In this document: positions 26,221 through 35,169 of the stretch, in pieces
Layout: each line of letters opens with the position of its first letter
Numbering within the stretch: position 1 is the first letter of the stretch
From: Chryseobacterium sp. G0201
GTDB taxonomy: Bacteria; Bacteroidota; Bacteroidia; Flavobacteriales; Weeksellaceae
Direction: 5' to 3'
DNA: 64,000 nt
Assembly: GCF_003815655.1 (NCBI RefSeq)
Contig: NZ_CP033917.1
Coordinates: forward strand, 2,790,001-2,854,000
Position numbers and translations under genes: made by a program
Notes under the pieces: generated by a model
The model's database searches: none
Seen by the model: the letters and a program-made list of their open reading frames with translations, nothing else
Told to the model about the DNA's origin: nothing

Positions 26221-26943
26221 ATGAAATCGAAAAATGAGATTTGCCGACTATGCGGAGTCAAAAAGAAAATTGTTGTCAGTTTGCTTATTCCTGTAGTTTA
26301 TTTCGTATTGACATCCTCCGGTGGTGGCTCTACACCGGCTTGGCAACAGGAAAATGTATCATTTCCGATGATGGATATAGAAATCAATGCCACGATGAAA
26401 GAACACGACAGGCAAAAAGAAATGCGACAAAAACAAATTGCCAATGCTACCGTAGAAACAGCTAATAGAACCCAATGGAACCAATTCAAGGAAAAGATTA
26501 CCAAAGTTCAGGACAGATTGCGGATTATTTCATTTGCCATTCAAGCTGTACCGACAGGAATAGCAATGAGCAGGGAAATAACCAAAATAACAAACAATCA
26601 GACTGCTATTATCAATGAAATAAGTGATGCTCCTTATTCAATTATTGCGGTATTGCCTTCCCAGGTTCAATTTGTTGATGATCTGCAAATGGTAACAAGG
26701 TTAGTAACAGGGATCATTTTGTCTTACGGAGCCATCAACCAAATGGAAAAATCAGAACGTAAAGTATTATTGGACTATGCTTTAGGGGAACTAAAGGCAA
26801 TAAGCAGGAATTCTACGCATATGCTGCTCAAGATAAGAGATATTAAAGCCAAAGTAAAACGTAACAAAAGAGCCTTTCAATATTATGTCAATAGGGATAA
26901 GCAAGTAGTTGAAAGCATCATGGATAACATCAAATCTTTCTAA
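26221..26943 (+). CDS. Secreted conjugation protein 2 of 4
   Basis: This 240-residue protein has a basic N-terminus, a hydrophobic signal segment (VVSLLIPVVYFVLTSS) and a helical body with a charged stretch KEHDRQKEMRQKQIANA. It ends YYVNRDKQVVESIMDNIKSF, the same C-terminal motif as its neighbours. Overall similarity to the flanking proteins is weak apart from this end, so it may be a diverged paralogue. The start has a Cys pair (CRLC) before the signal segment. It is most probably periplasmic and part of the transfer channel or pilus. Confidence 0.6.
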   Translation: MKSKNEICRLCGVKKKIVVSLLIPVVYFVLTSSGGGSTPAWQQENVSFPMMDIEINATMKEHDRQKEMRQKQIANATVETANRTQWNQFKEKITKVQDRLRIISFAIQAVPTGIAMSREITKITNNQTAIINEISDAPYSIIAVLPSQVQFVDDLQMVTRLVTGIILSYGAINQMEKSERKVLLDYALGELKAISRNSTHMLLKIRDIKAKVKRNKRAFQYYVNRDKQVVESIMDNIKSF

Positions 26944-26944
26944 A

Positions 26945-27610
26945 ATGAAAAAACTATTTTTTTCCGGAGTTTTATTCTTCACTGTTGCATCCGTAAAAAG
27001 CCAGCAGATAGTTATCAATGACAAACTTTTATCACAGATCACCGTAAATCACGGCGTTCGATTGGGAAGTGAACAGACTTTTTTGGATTCGTATGAAAAG
27101 CAAAAAGAACTGTATGACGATGTCAATAATAAGATAACGCAGATCATAGCCATTCAGGAATACATCTATCAACAACTGAAAAATGTGAATTCAGCCCTGA
27201 CCCAGAGTAAAAAACTCATTTACCTCTATCAATATTTGGGTAAAATAGTGACGAACTCCAACAAAATGCTGGATTTATCGGCACAACATCCTGAATACGC
27301 CGTCTTGGTATCAAAATATTATGTTGAGATAGGCAAGCAAACGATCAAACTTCAGCAGGAAGTTACCCAGGATATTCTCAATGAAGATAAAGATTTTCTG
27401 ATGGATGCTATGGATAGGGAAATGCTTATTGAAAAGATATTTACCCGTGTCAGAAATATCAACGGAAATATTCTGTACATCAATCTGCGATTAGAGAATG
27501 CCAAGAAAATCCCTTATCTGTATCAGGTTCCGGTTCTCCGCAATTACATCAATATAGACAAAGCCATTGTTGGCGACATCATCACTAAATACCAGTACCT
27601 CTTTAATTAA
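26945..27610 (+). CDS. Secreted conjugation protein 3 of 4
   Basis: The start is ATG 26945 (MKKLFFSGVLFFTVASVKSQQ), a clean signal peptide; a longer frame from 26909 would overlap the previous gene. The 221-residue product is helical. Like protein 1, it has a segment around HPEYAVLVSKYYVEIGKQ (protein 1: HPEYAIFGVKASQKTYEQ), then INLRLENAKKI, and the terminal YINIDKAIVGDIITKYQYLF. It is therefore a clear paralogue of protein 1. The gene is one base after the stop of protein 2. Confidence 0.65.
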   Translation: MKKLFFSGVLFFTVASVKSQQIVINDKLLSQITVNHGVRLGSEQTFLDSYEKQKELYDDVNNKITQIIAIQEYIYQQLKNVNSALTQSKKLIYLYQYLGKIVTNSNKMLDLSAQHPEYAVLVSKYYVEIGKQTIKLQQEVTQDILNEDKDFLMDAMDREMLIEKIFTRVRNINGNILYINLRLENAKKIPYLYQVPVLRNYINIDKAIVGDIITKYQYLFN

Positions 27611-27616
27611 AAAATT

Positions 27617-28447
27617 ATGGAAAATCTACTAAAAAAAATCAGTCTATTTCAGTTGCTCTTTTTTGCAGCCACTGTGTTTGCACAATTGAGTGTAAAGAGA
27701 TTGAATGACCCTTCCATTGTTGCCCAGCATAAAAGAATGGTCTTTCAAGATTGGGGAGATTGGAGACCTTACCCAAAATATTTTTTAGGCATTCAAACCA
27801 ATTTTGCCTACGCCACGGTTTGGGGAATGTGGGCTCCGAAAATTAACAGGGATTATAAAGATGGCGAAGACATTCGACCATTAAAACCTACCGGAGTGCA
27901 AAATCAAAGATTCGCTCAATTAAAATTTCAGGAGGAAGAGGCAAAAAATATAAAAGCAGCTTCAGACACTATTCATAAAAGAAGTATTCAGGATTTTGCC
28001 CATTGGACTTCCGCTACTGTCGATGCAGACCCTCTATGGTTATTGTATTACAAACGAATGCTAAAACCAATTACCGAATTCCCCGATACACCTCAAAATT
28101 TTCAAGAATGGCGACTGAAAGACCAACAAACGTTTGAAACACTCAGCTCAACAGGCACCATAAGAAGACTTCAGGAAGAATTGGATCTCATCAAAGAAAA
28201 ATATTCAATGTCGAGAAGTATGGATATGCCAAGGGGAAAACGATTCATTATGTACCACGAAACCCTTATCAAATGGAGAAAATTTGTAACGGAATTAAGG
28301 AAGCACAATAATAAGACAACACTTCTTACAGATTATAAAAATATTTTGAAAAACCATTCAAATTATGCCTTACCACCGGGATGGATACCTGCTTCAGACC
28401 AGCAGATCGTTCACAATGTGATGAGCCAATATAAACACCGATATTAA
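27617..28447 (+). CDS. Secreted conjugation protein 4 of 4
   Basis: This 276-residue protein has a signal peptide (LFQLLFFAATVFAQ). The mature part is rich in Trp and Tyr (QDWGDWRPYPKYF, YATVWGMWAPK) and unlike the other three, yet its last residues SDQQIVHNVMSQYKHRY line up with the common C-terminal motif of proteins 1 to 3. I do not know the family. It lies six bases after protein 3 and two bases before the TraJ-like gene, so it is surely part of the transfer operon. Confidence 0.6.
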   Translation: MENLLKKISLFQLLFFAATVFAQLSVKRLNDPSIVAQHKRMVFQDWGDWRPYPKYFLGIQTNFAYATVWGMWAPKINRDYKDGEDIRPLKPTGVQNQRFAQLKFQEEEAKNIKAASDTIHKRSIQDFAHWTSATVDADPLWLLYYKRMLKPITEFPDTPQNFQEWRLKDQQTFETLSSTGTIRRLQEELDLIKEKYSMSRSMDMPRGKRFIMYHETLIKWRKFVTELRKHNNKTTLLTDYKNILKNHSNYALPPGWIPASDQQIVHNVMSQYKHRY

Positions 28448-28449
28448 AA

Positions 28450-29697
28450 ATGAATAAAACGATAACCGTAACTTTTTGCGTATTCGCAATTCTACTGCCT
28501 GTCATGGGTTTCGCCCAAACAGACGGCGATTACAGTAATCTACTCCAATTTTTAAAAGGAGATGGCGCCTTTGAAAAATGGTTTATGGAGGTTTTTACCA
28601 AATTAGATAATAGTGTACAAGATAGCGCAGCAGGATCTGCTTTGGTAGGAAAAGCGATAGGCGGATTAGGCGCTCTTATGTACCTCGGATATATGGGTTG
28701 GCAAATGGCAGCAGGAGATAGAGAATGGGAAATCACCCCAATGCTGAAACCAATTCTTATCGGATTTACACTTGTTTATTGGAGCGGATTTGTCAATATG
28801 ATTCAAGCGCCATTTGAAGCCATTGCAGAACCAGGAATCTCAATTTTCAGTGAGATAGAGTCTGAAGTCAATGATTTGCGGGTCGAGAGATTTAAAAAGC
28901 AACAGCAATTGCTCGATGCTGTTATAAAACTGAAAGCGGAAGAAGATGCGAAGCAGGAAGTCATTGAGAACACTACCGAAGATGCAGATGATTCCTGGTT
29001 TGACATCAGCGAGGGATTAGATAAACTCATTCAGCCCATCAAAGAATGGCAGATAAGAATGGAATTCCAAATGCAGAAATTAGTTGCAGAACTTATTGAA
29101 TTTTTTTGCCTTTCCATTCTTCGGGTTTGTGTTTATCTCATTTTCTTCATTCAAAAAATATGGGCTTACATCCTGATTATTTTAGGGCCGATAGCCGTGG
29201 GGATGGCTCTTGTCCCTGGATTTGAAAGCTCTTTATATAGCTGGGTGTCCAAGTTCATCAATATTAACCTTTACACTTTTGTTGCCTACACCATAATCAA
29301 TATTGGTCAGCAATTAATTGCTTCAGGCTATACAATGGAGATTGAAAGGTATGATACACTTTTATCCAACGGAACAATCACCAACCTTGATGCTTTGATG
29401 GTTTATGTTTCAAATTCAGGAATGATCTATAATCAGCTGTTCACCTGTGTTGCTTATGTTGTTACAGGAATCGGGGTTTTAATGACCCCAACCATTGCAG
29501 ACAGTATTGTTTCAGCCGGAGGAGCGGGGACGATGACCAAAATGAAAAATGCTGCAGGAAAAATGGCAAGCAGTGCAAAAACAGCAATATTGGCAGCCAA
29601 AACAGGAGGCGCTTCAGTAGCAGCAGCTACAGCAAAAAATGCAGCAGCAGGTTCTGCATCGGGAAGAGCTCAGGGAGCGATGAAAAACGGAAAATAA
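28450..29697 (+). CDS. traJ: TraJ-like (VirB6-type) polytopic channel protein
   Basis: This 415-residue protein has a signal peptide (PVMGFAQ), about six to eight membrane spans in the middle and second half (for example CLSILRVCVYLIFFIQKIWAY and LIILGPIAVGMALVPGF), a charged helical linker, and an Ala/Lys-rich tail (AAAGSASGRAQGAMKNG). This is the typical plan of TraJ in Bacteroidota conjugative transposons, equivalent to VirB6 of type IV systems, in the inner-membrane complex. It is spaced two bases after the upstream gene and 23 bases before traK. Confidence 0.85.
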   Translation: MNKTITVTFCVFAILLPVMGFAQTDGDYSNLLQFLKGDGAFEKWFMEVFTKLDNSVQDSAAGSALVGKAIGGLGALMYLGYMGWQMAAGDREWEITPMLKPILIGFTLVYWSGFVNMIQAPFEAIAEPGISIFSEIESEVNDLRVERFKKQQQLLDAVIKLKAEEDAKQEVIENTTEDADDSWFDISEGLDKLIQPIKEWQIRMEFQMQKLVAELIEFFCLSILRVCVYLIFFIQKIWAYILIILGPIAVGMALVPGFESSLYSWVSKFININLYTFVAYTIINIGQQLIASGYTMEIERYDTLLSNGTITNLDALMVYVSNSGMIYNQLFTCVAYVVTGIGVLMTPTIADSIVSAGGAGTMTKMKNAAGKMASSAKTAILAAKTGGASVAAATAKNAAAGSASGRAQGAMKNGK

Positions 29698-29720
29698 CCT
29701 TTAAAAAATACCAAAACAAA

Positions 29721-30335
29721 ATGCTTATCAAAAATATAGAACAAAGAATTAAGATCAACAAGGTCGTTTCATTATCTGCCATTGCTTTTGCTGTTTTCAT
29801 TGTTATTGCGGGATTTTTTTTTGCATACAGAATGATCGAGGATTCCAGAAAATCAATTTACATTTTAGACAATGGCGTTCCGGTACTTGCCAAGCAGACT
29901 GATGTTTTGCTTAACCGACCTGTTGAATATAAAGCTCAAATTGAATTATTCCACCGATTGTTTTTCACACTCGCTCCTGATGACACCTATATCAAAGATA
30001 ATATTCAAAAGTCATTATATCTCATTGATGACAGCGGAAAAAAAGAATATACCAACTTAAAGGAAAAAGGATTTTACAATCAGATCATCGCCTCTAGTTC
30101 AATGGTAAGTATCCATACCGATTCAATTGCACTCAATATGGAAAAGAAGAAATTTTCTTTTTTTGGGAAACAGATGATCACACGAAAATCTTCTGTCATC
30201 ACCAGGAAGCTCATCACCGAAGGATTCTTTGAAGACATCATTAGAAGTCCCAATAATCCTCACGGTGTGATTCTTAAAAACTGGCGAATCATCAATAACG
30301 AAGAACTATCCAATCAAAACAAAAACTCTTACTAA
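29721..30335 (+). CDS. traK: TraK-like (VirB8-type) inner-membrane protein
   Basis: This 204-residue protein has a short cytoplasmic N-terminus, one membrane span (VVSLSAIAFAVFIVIAGFFFAY) and a periplasmic domain. The order of conserved elements, IYILDNGVPVLAKQTD, VEYKAQIELFHRLFFTLAPDD, then ITRKLITEGFFEDIIRSPNNPHG, is that of the TraK family. TraK/VirB8 bridges the inner-membrane and outer-membrane core parts of the secretion channel. It is followed after one base by a small membrane protein and then TraM. Confidence 0.92.
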   Translation: MLIKNIEQRIKINKVVSLSAIAFAVFIVIAGFFFAYRMIEDSRKSIYILDNGVPVLAKQTDVLLNRPVEYKAQIELFHRLFFTLAPDDTYIKDNIQKSLYLIDDSGKKEYTNLKEKGFYNQIIASSSMVSIHTDSIALNMEKKKFSFFGKQMITRKSSVITRKLITEGFFEDIIRSPNNPHGVILKNWRIINNEELSNQNKNSY

Positions 30336-30336
30336 A

Positions 30337-30690
30337 ATGAATACGACATTAAAACAAAAGGGTCAGAAGTGGCTGCAATGGGCAGTTCAAAATCCAAAGA
30401 AATTCTTCACCTATTCAATGATTCTACTGTCGGTTTCATTTATTGGGTCTATCATTCAAGGTGTCTTTTTCCCTTCCGACAGTACGTTCAAAATCAAACC
30501 TCCGGTTTTATACTCTAAAAATAAAACTACTCAAAATCTGAGCGTAAACAATGAGAAAGAAATGGAGAAAATTGTGACTGAACTTAAAACTTTAAAAGTG
30601 AAAAGAGACCAAAACGAACTGAAAAAAGAAGACAGCTTACGAATTGACTATCTGTTTAACCAATACCAAAAATTAAAAAATGGACATTAA
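30337..30690 (+). CDS. Small single-span conjugation protein
   Basis: This 117-residue protein has one membrane span (FFTYSMILLSVSFIGSIIQGVFF) after a basic N-terminus and a helical charged C-terminal half (MEKIVTELKTLKVKRDQNELKKEDS). Its position between the TraK-like and TraM-like genes matches TraL of CTnDOT-like systems. I see no diagnostic motif. Its end overlaps the TraM-like start by 11 bases. Confidence 0.7.
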   Translation: MNTTLKQKGQKWLQWAVQNPKKFFTYSMILLSVSFIGSIIQGVFFPSDSTFKIKPPVLYSKNKTTQNLSVNNEKEMEKIVTELKTLKVKRDQNELKKEDSLRIDYLFNQYQKLKNGH

Positions 30691-31894
30691 AAAAATCAAT
30701 TTTAAAGAAAAAAAATATGTTTTGCCACTATTGGCTCTACCGTTTCTTTTTCTTTTTGCTTACGTAGGAGCGCAGTTTGTCAAAGAGGACACGTCTGAAA
30801 AAGACAAGCCAAAAGAATTATCTCTTTCATTGGGCGACACTCAGGATTCTATTATGACAAAAAATGATGCTTATGATGCGTTTTTCAAAAAAGAGGATAA
30901 CAGAACAATGCTTGGTGGATTGGATAAGGAAGAAGATAGTTTATTGAACTATGATGACCAATTGTCTTTAGCTCAAAAGAGAAAAATAGATTCATTAAAA
31001 GCAGTCAATGGCAGACAAAATCAATATGAGGCAAAAGGAAAGCAATCCTCATATTACAAGCCAAATCAACAGCAAAGGGAAGATAAAGATTACAACAGGT
31101 CTTCGGAAATCATCAAAATGCTGAATGACAAATCTTACGGAAACCAGGAAGAAAAATACGCTGATACACCTAAAGAAAAGACACAAAGTGTCCAACCAGA
31201 CCCTGTAAAATATCTGAAAGAACAAATGCTCGTGATGGATTCTTTAGAAAAATCCCGTGATCCTGAGTACCAAAGTAAACTCGCAGCAGAACAAAAACTG
31301 AAGTCCAACAAAGAGAAAATGGAAGATTTTCTTAATTCAACTTTCAAGGTGAGCAAATCCGGAATCAACAGTGGTTTCAATGCTTTCTATAAGGAGAAAG
31401 AAAACAGCTTTATCAAAGCGGTCATTGACGAAAATAACAAAGGTTTTCTGGGAAGCAGGATCAGATTCCGGTTGCTGGAAGACATCTTTGTCGGAAACAA
31501 AAAAATAAGCAAAGGTTCCATTTTATATGGTCAAATCTCAGGATTTTCCATGCAAAGAGTAAATCTGAATATTGTGTCGGTTTTTACGAAAGGAGAAATC
31601 TACCCAGTCAACCTGTCCATTTATGATATTGATGGAATGAAGGGATTATACGTTCCACAAAGTGTTTTCAGAGATATGATGAGGGAAATGGGAAGTAACT
31701 CCGTACAAGGAACTCAGATGGATATGGGCGGAAAAGGATTCTTCTCAAGCATTGGATCCAGCCTGTTTACATCAACATCCAAATCAATTGCCAACCTGAT
31801 CAAAGAGAACAAGGCAAAATTGAAGTACAATTCTTATGTCTTTTTAATCGACGAAAAACAACTGAAAGAATCACAAAACCAACAAAAAAAATAA
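30680..31894 (+). CDS. traM: TraM-like (VirB10-type) channel protein
   Basis: This 404-residue protein has an N-terminal membrane span (YVLPLLALPFLFLFAYVGAQF), a long charged and Gln/Lys-rich linker, and a C-terminal domain with ENNKGFLGSRIRFRLLEDIFVGNKKI and GSILYGQISGFSMQRVNLNI, as in TraM of Bacteroidota conjugative transposons. TraM/VirB10 spans inner and outer membranes and forms the core of the channel. It is four bases before traN. Confidence 0.9.
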   Translation: MDIKKINFKEKKYVLPLLALPFLFLFAYVGAQFVKEDTSEKDKPKELSLSLGDTQDSIMTKNDAYDAFFKKEDNRTMLGGLDKEEDSLLNYDDQLSLAQKRKIDSLKAVNGRQNQYEAKGKQSSYYKPNQQQREDKDYNRSSEIIKMLNDKSYGNQEEKYADTPKEKTQSVQPDPVKYLKEQMLVMDSLEKSRDPEYQSKLAAEQKLKSNKEKMEDFLNSTFKVSKSGINSGFNAFYKEKENSFIKAVIDENNKGFLGSRIRFRLLEDIFVGNKKISKGSILYGQISGFSMQRVNLNIVSVFTKGEIYPVNLSIYDIDGMKGLYVPQSVFRDMMREMGSNSVQGTQMDMGGKGFFSSIGSSLFTSTSKSIANLIKENKAKLKYNSYVFLIDEKQLKESQNQQKK

Positions 31895-31898
31895 ATCA

Positions 31899-32768
31899 AT
31901 GAGAACTTTATTATACACCCTTTTAATTTTCGCAGCTCAATTTTTCACAGCTCAAACAGCAACCAAGGAACAGATTATTTCCGACTTACCGGAAATTGAA
32001 ATTACCGAAGGGATCAATCTGCATATTATTTCGCCTGAGCCCATTCAGTATGTGGATCTTTCAACAGAAAAACTGACTGGAGATTTACCAGCCACAAATA
32101 TTGCCAGGATAAAAATCACAGACCATCCTGATTCTGACGAGAAGGGAAAAATCAAAATACCATCGGTTCTTTTTAATGGAGATAAAATCGGAGTGATAAC
32201 CGTCGTTGCTCAATCTTTCATCGCTCAGTACAAAGTTGTTTACAGAAATCAGGACAACCTAAACACAATTACCAATATCCATATTCAACCCGAAGCGATG
32301 CAACCCATTGAGTTTGAAAAAATGGTTTTTTCAGATCTTGAATTAAGAAAATTCGCAATGGACATTATTCAGAAAAAATCTGAGAAAAATCCGATAAGGG
32401 AAGAAAAAAATCTCAAACTAAGCTTTCAGCTCAATAATGTCTATGTAATAAGCGACTATATTTTTTTAGATATGACCATCAAAAACAATTCTAATCTGAG
32501 CTATGACATTGAGGATTTGAAATTCTCCTTAGAAGATAAAAAAATCCATAAAGCAACTAATAACCAAAGTGTAGGTCTTACCCCAATTTTACAACTCAAT
32601 CCTCAAAAACATTTCAGAAAGAATTTCAGAAACATTTATGTTTTCAAAAAATTCACCTACCCGAACTCTAAAGTAATGATGATAAGATTAATTGAAGAAC
32701 AACTCTCTGGACGCACCATCGAAATGAAAGTTAACTATTCTGAAATTCTTAAAGCCGATACCTTTTAA
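31899..32768 (+). CDS. traN: TraN-like (VirB9-type, DUF4138) channel protein
   Basis: This 289-residue protein has a signal peptide (LIFAAQFFTAQ) and a beta-rich body: EGINLHIISPEPIQYVDLS, then LNNVYVISDYIFLDMTIKN and the YVFKKFTYPNSKVMMIRL end, which is the pattern of TraN/DUF4138. It corresponds to VirB9 and forms, with TraM, the outer-membrane core complex. It follows traM by four bases. Confidence 0.9.
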   Translation: MRTLLYTLLIFAAQFFTAQTATKEQIISDLPEIEITEGINLHIISPEPIQYVDLSTEKLTGDLPATNIARIKITDHPDSDEKGKIKIPSVLFNGDKIGVITVVAQSFIAQYKVVYRNQDNLNTITNIHIQPEAMQPIEFEKMVFSDLELRKFAMDIIQKKSEKNPIREEKNLKLSFQLNNVYVISDYIFLDMTIKNNSNLSYDIEDLKFSLEDKKIHKATNNQSVGLTPILQLNPQKHFRKNFRNIYVFKKFTYPNSKVMMIRLIEEQLSGRTIEMKVNYSEILKADTF

Positions 32769-32778
32769 TTTTTTTATT

Positions 32779-33177
32779 ATGGAATACTTAATTGACAATG
32801 TGAAAAATCTTTATATCGTTCTATTATTTACAGTGATTGTATTAGTGGTTTTAGATATAATTTTTGAAAAACGAAAAAATAGAAAACTAGAAAGGGAACT
32901 TGAAATCTATAAATTGGAATACCAAAAATTGGAAAAACATTTCAGTGAGTTTAAAGATAATGTGTTGAAAAATATTGAAGATGCAAGCTGCTCATACATT
33001 ATTAAGAACGTCGAAAAAAGAGGAAATGAATTAATTAATCGATTGAATCTGTTGAATGCCAAACTTGTTAAAATACAGGAACATCATAAAAATTTGCAGG
33101 AACGGCAACAGAAGCTACACGATAGTTTACTAGATGAACACAAATTACTGAATCAATATTTCGAAAATTATTCTTAA
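32779..33177 (+). CDS. Membrane-anchored coiled-coil protein in tra operon
   Basis: This 132-residue protein has one N-terminal membrane span (LYIVLLFTVIVLVVLDIIF) and a long helical, Lys/Glu-rich region likely to form a coiled coil (KNRKLERELEIYKLEYQKLEKH onward). I recognise no family. The stop shares a base with the start of the coupling-protein gene, so the two are coupled. A role as scaffold for the coupling protein is plausible but not shown. Confidence 0.65.
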   Translation: MEYLIDNVKNLYIVLLFTVIVLVVLDIIFEKRKNRKLERELEIYKLEYQKLEKHFSEFKDNVLKNIEDASCSYIIKNVEKRGNELINRLNLLNAKLVKIQEHHKNLQERQQKLHDSLLDEHKLLNQYFENYS

Positions 33178-35168
33178 TGCAAGAGCAACAACACCAAATA
33201 AAGATCTATGGCTTTTTACAAAAAACGGTGTACGCAGTCGTAGCACTCGATTGTGCTTCGCTTTTCTACCTTAATGGCAATGTTCCGGTAGTATCAAACT
33301 TGTTGAAGAATTTTTCAAAGCTGAGTTTTATTTACCCACCTATCAATGCCAAATTTGCAACATTGATTCTGATTGGATTAGTGGCTGTCGGAACAAAAGC
33401 CAAGAAAAAGAAAGACCTTAATATTAGTAAAGAGATTATTGCTCCTATGATTTTGGGATTGCTGATGATTTTTTCTTCACTGGTTTGGCAGAATGAAGCA
33501 GGAAATGAAAAACTTCCAAGAGTGTTTCCCGGATTCAATCTCTATCAGGTAATCTATGCAGTTCTTTCTTTTTTAGGAGCAGTTATACTTCAAATGGGTG
33601 CAGACAGTATTTCAAAACTGGTGCAGCAGAAAATGGGAAAAGACCGATGGAATGTTGAAGAAGAATCCTTCGATCAAAATAGAGAATTGGTGAACACTGA
33701 TACTTCGATTAACATTCCTTATATCTTCAGATATAACAATAAGACTTATGAAGGGTATATTAATATTGATCCTTTTAGAGGAACGATGGTCATCGGAACA
33801 CCAGGTTCTGGAAAGTCGTTTGGTGTCATCAATCCTGCCATAAGACAAATGATCGCCAAAGGTTTCTGTCTCTGCATCTACGATTTTAAATTTCCTGATC
33901 TAGCACAGATTGCATACTACCATTATTTGTTGAAAAAAAGTAAGGAAGCAGACTACGGTTACAATTTCCACGTCATTAATCTGAACGAGGTTGAAAAATC
34001 AAAACGAGTCAATCCATTTCATAAGAAGTACATCCAAACTTTAGCAGAAGCCCAGGAAATGGCAGAATCAATGGTTTCATCTTTGCAAAAAGGAGGTTCC
34101 AGTTCTGGAGGTGGTTCTGAAGCTTTCTTTACCCAATCTGCGATAAATTTCCTTTCGTCCTGCATTTATTTTTTTGCAACATTCGAAAATGGAAAATATT
34201 CTGATTTGCCTCATATTCTTTCCTTTATGAATAGAAGCTATAAAGAAATTTTCGACACGCTTTTTACCAATGAAGAAATTTTCTCTTTGCTGTCACCTTT
34301 CAAGACGGCCTATGACAACAAAGCATTTGACCAATTGGAAGGACAAATCGGAACACTCAAAATTTTCCTTTCAAGATTGGCAACTAAAGAAAGTTTTTGG
34401 GTGTTTTCAGGAGATGAAGTGGAATTGAAGATAACCGACAGAGATAATCCTTCTATTATTATTCTGGCATCAGACCCGGGAACACAGGATATTAATTCTG
34501 CATTGTATTCTTCGGTATTAAACAGGACTTTAAGATTGATCAATTCCAAACACAATTTGCCGGGAGGAATTATCGCAGACGAATTTCCGACGATTTACAT
34601 TCATAAAATTGATAACATCGTAGCAACTGCAAGAAGCAATAAAGTCGCTGTAATGCTTGGACTTCAGGAAATTCCGCAGCTCAGACAGTTCTACAAAAAA
34701 GAAGTTGCTGATACAATTTCTGCCATTGTCGGAAATATTCTTTCCGGATCTGCCAGAGACAAAAATACATTGGATTGGTTGGAAAAACTTTTCGGAAAAA
34801 TTAAGCAAAAATCATACTCACAATCCATTTCTCAGCAAGGAACAACCACCAGTATCAATGAAAAGATGGATAATATGATTCCGGCAGGTAAAATAGCAGC
34901 CTTGAAAACCGGAGAAATGGTAGGAATGATCGCACAGGGAGTAGAAAATGATGCTGAGGAGTACAAAACCTCTGCAGTCAGCGGTAAAATTAATTTGGAT
35001 AAGAAAACCATTCAAGAAGAAGAAAAAAACTATGTGAAAATGCCCTCATATTACTCCTTTGTGGATAAAAAAGGAGTTAACCGAAAAGAAGAAGTGTTGA
35101 TGACCAATTTTAGAAAAATCAATAAAGAAGTGGAACTCATTGTAAATGAAAATATAAAAGCTGCATAA
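33177..35168 (+). CDS. VirD4-like type IV coupling protein
   Basis: This 663-residue inner-membrane ATPase has N-terminal membrane spans (YAVVALDCASLFYLNGN…, LATLILIGLVAVG…), a Walker A motif GTPGSGKS near residue 209, and a Walker B-type GGIIADEFPT near residue 463. It also has LGLQEIPQLRQFY and SGSARDKNTLDWLEKLFG, as in the conjugative DNA-transfer family (TraG/TraD/VirD4; called MobC in Bacteroides elements). It links the relaxase-DNA complex to the channel. It overlaps the upstream gene by one base, and the peptidase gene starts one base after its stop. Confidence 0.93.
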   Translation: MQEQQHQIKIYGFLQKTVYAVVALDCASLFYLNGNVPVVSNLLKNFSKLSFIYPPINAKFATLILIGLVAVGTKAKKKKDLNISKEIIAPMILGLLMIFSSLVWQNEAGNEKLPRVFPGFNLYQVIYAVLSFLGAVILQMGADSISKLVQQKMGKDRWNVEEESFDQNRELVNTDTSINIPYIFRYNNKTYEGYINIDPFRGTMVIGTPGSGKSFGVINPAIRQMIAKGFCLCIYDFKFPDLAQIAYYHYLLKKSKEADYGYNFHVINLNEVEKSKRVNPFHKKYIQTLAEAQEMAESMVSSLQKGGSSSGGGSEAFFTQSAINFLSSCIYFFATFENGKYSDLPHILSFMNRSYKEIFDTLFTNEEIFSLLSPFKTAYDNKAFDQLEGQIGTLKIFLSRLATKESFWVFSGDEVELKITDRDNPSIIILASDPGTQDINSALYSSVLNRTLRLINSKHNLPGGIIADEFPTIYIHKIDNIVATARSNKVAVMLGLQEIPQLRQFYKKEVADTISAIVGNILSGSARDKNTLDWLEKLFGKIKQKSYSQSISQQGTTTSINEKMDNMIPAGKIAALKTGEMVGMIAQGVENDAEEYKTSAVSGKINLDKKTIQEEEKNYVKMPSYYSFVDKKGVNRKEEVLMTNFRKINKEVELIVNENIKAA

Positions 35169-35169
35169 A

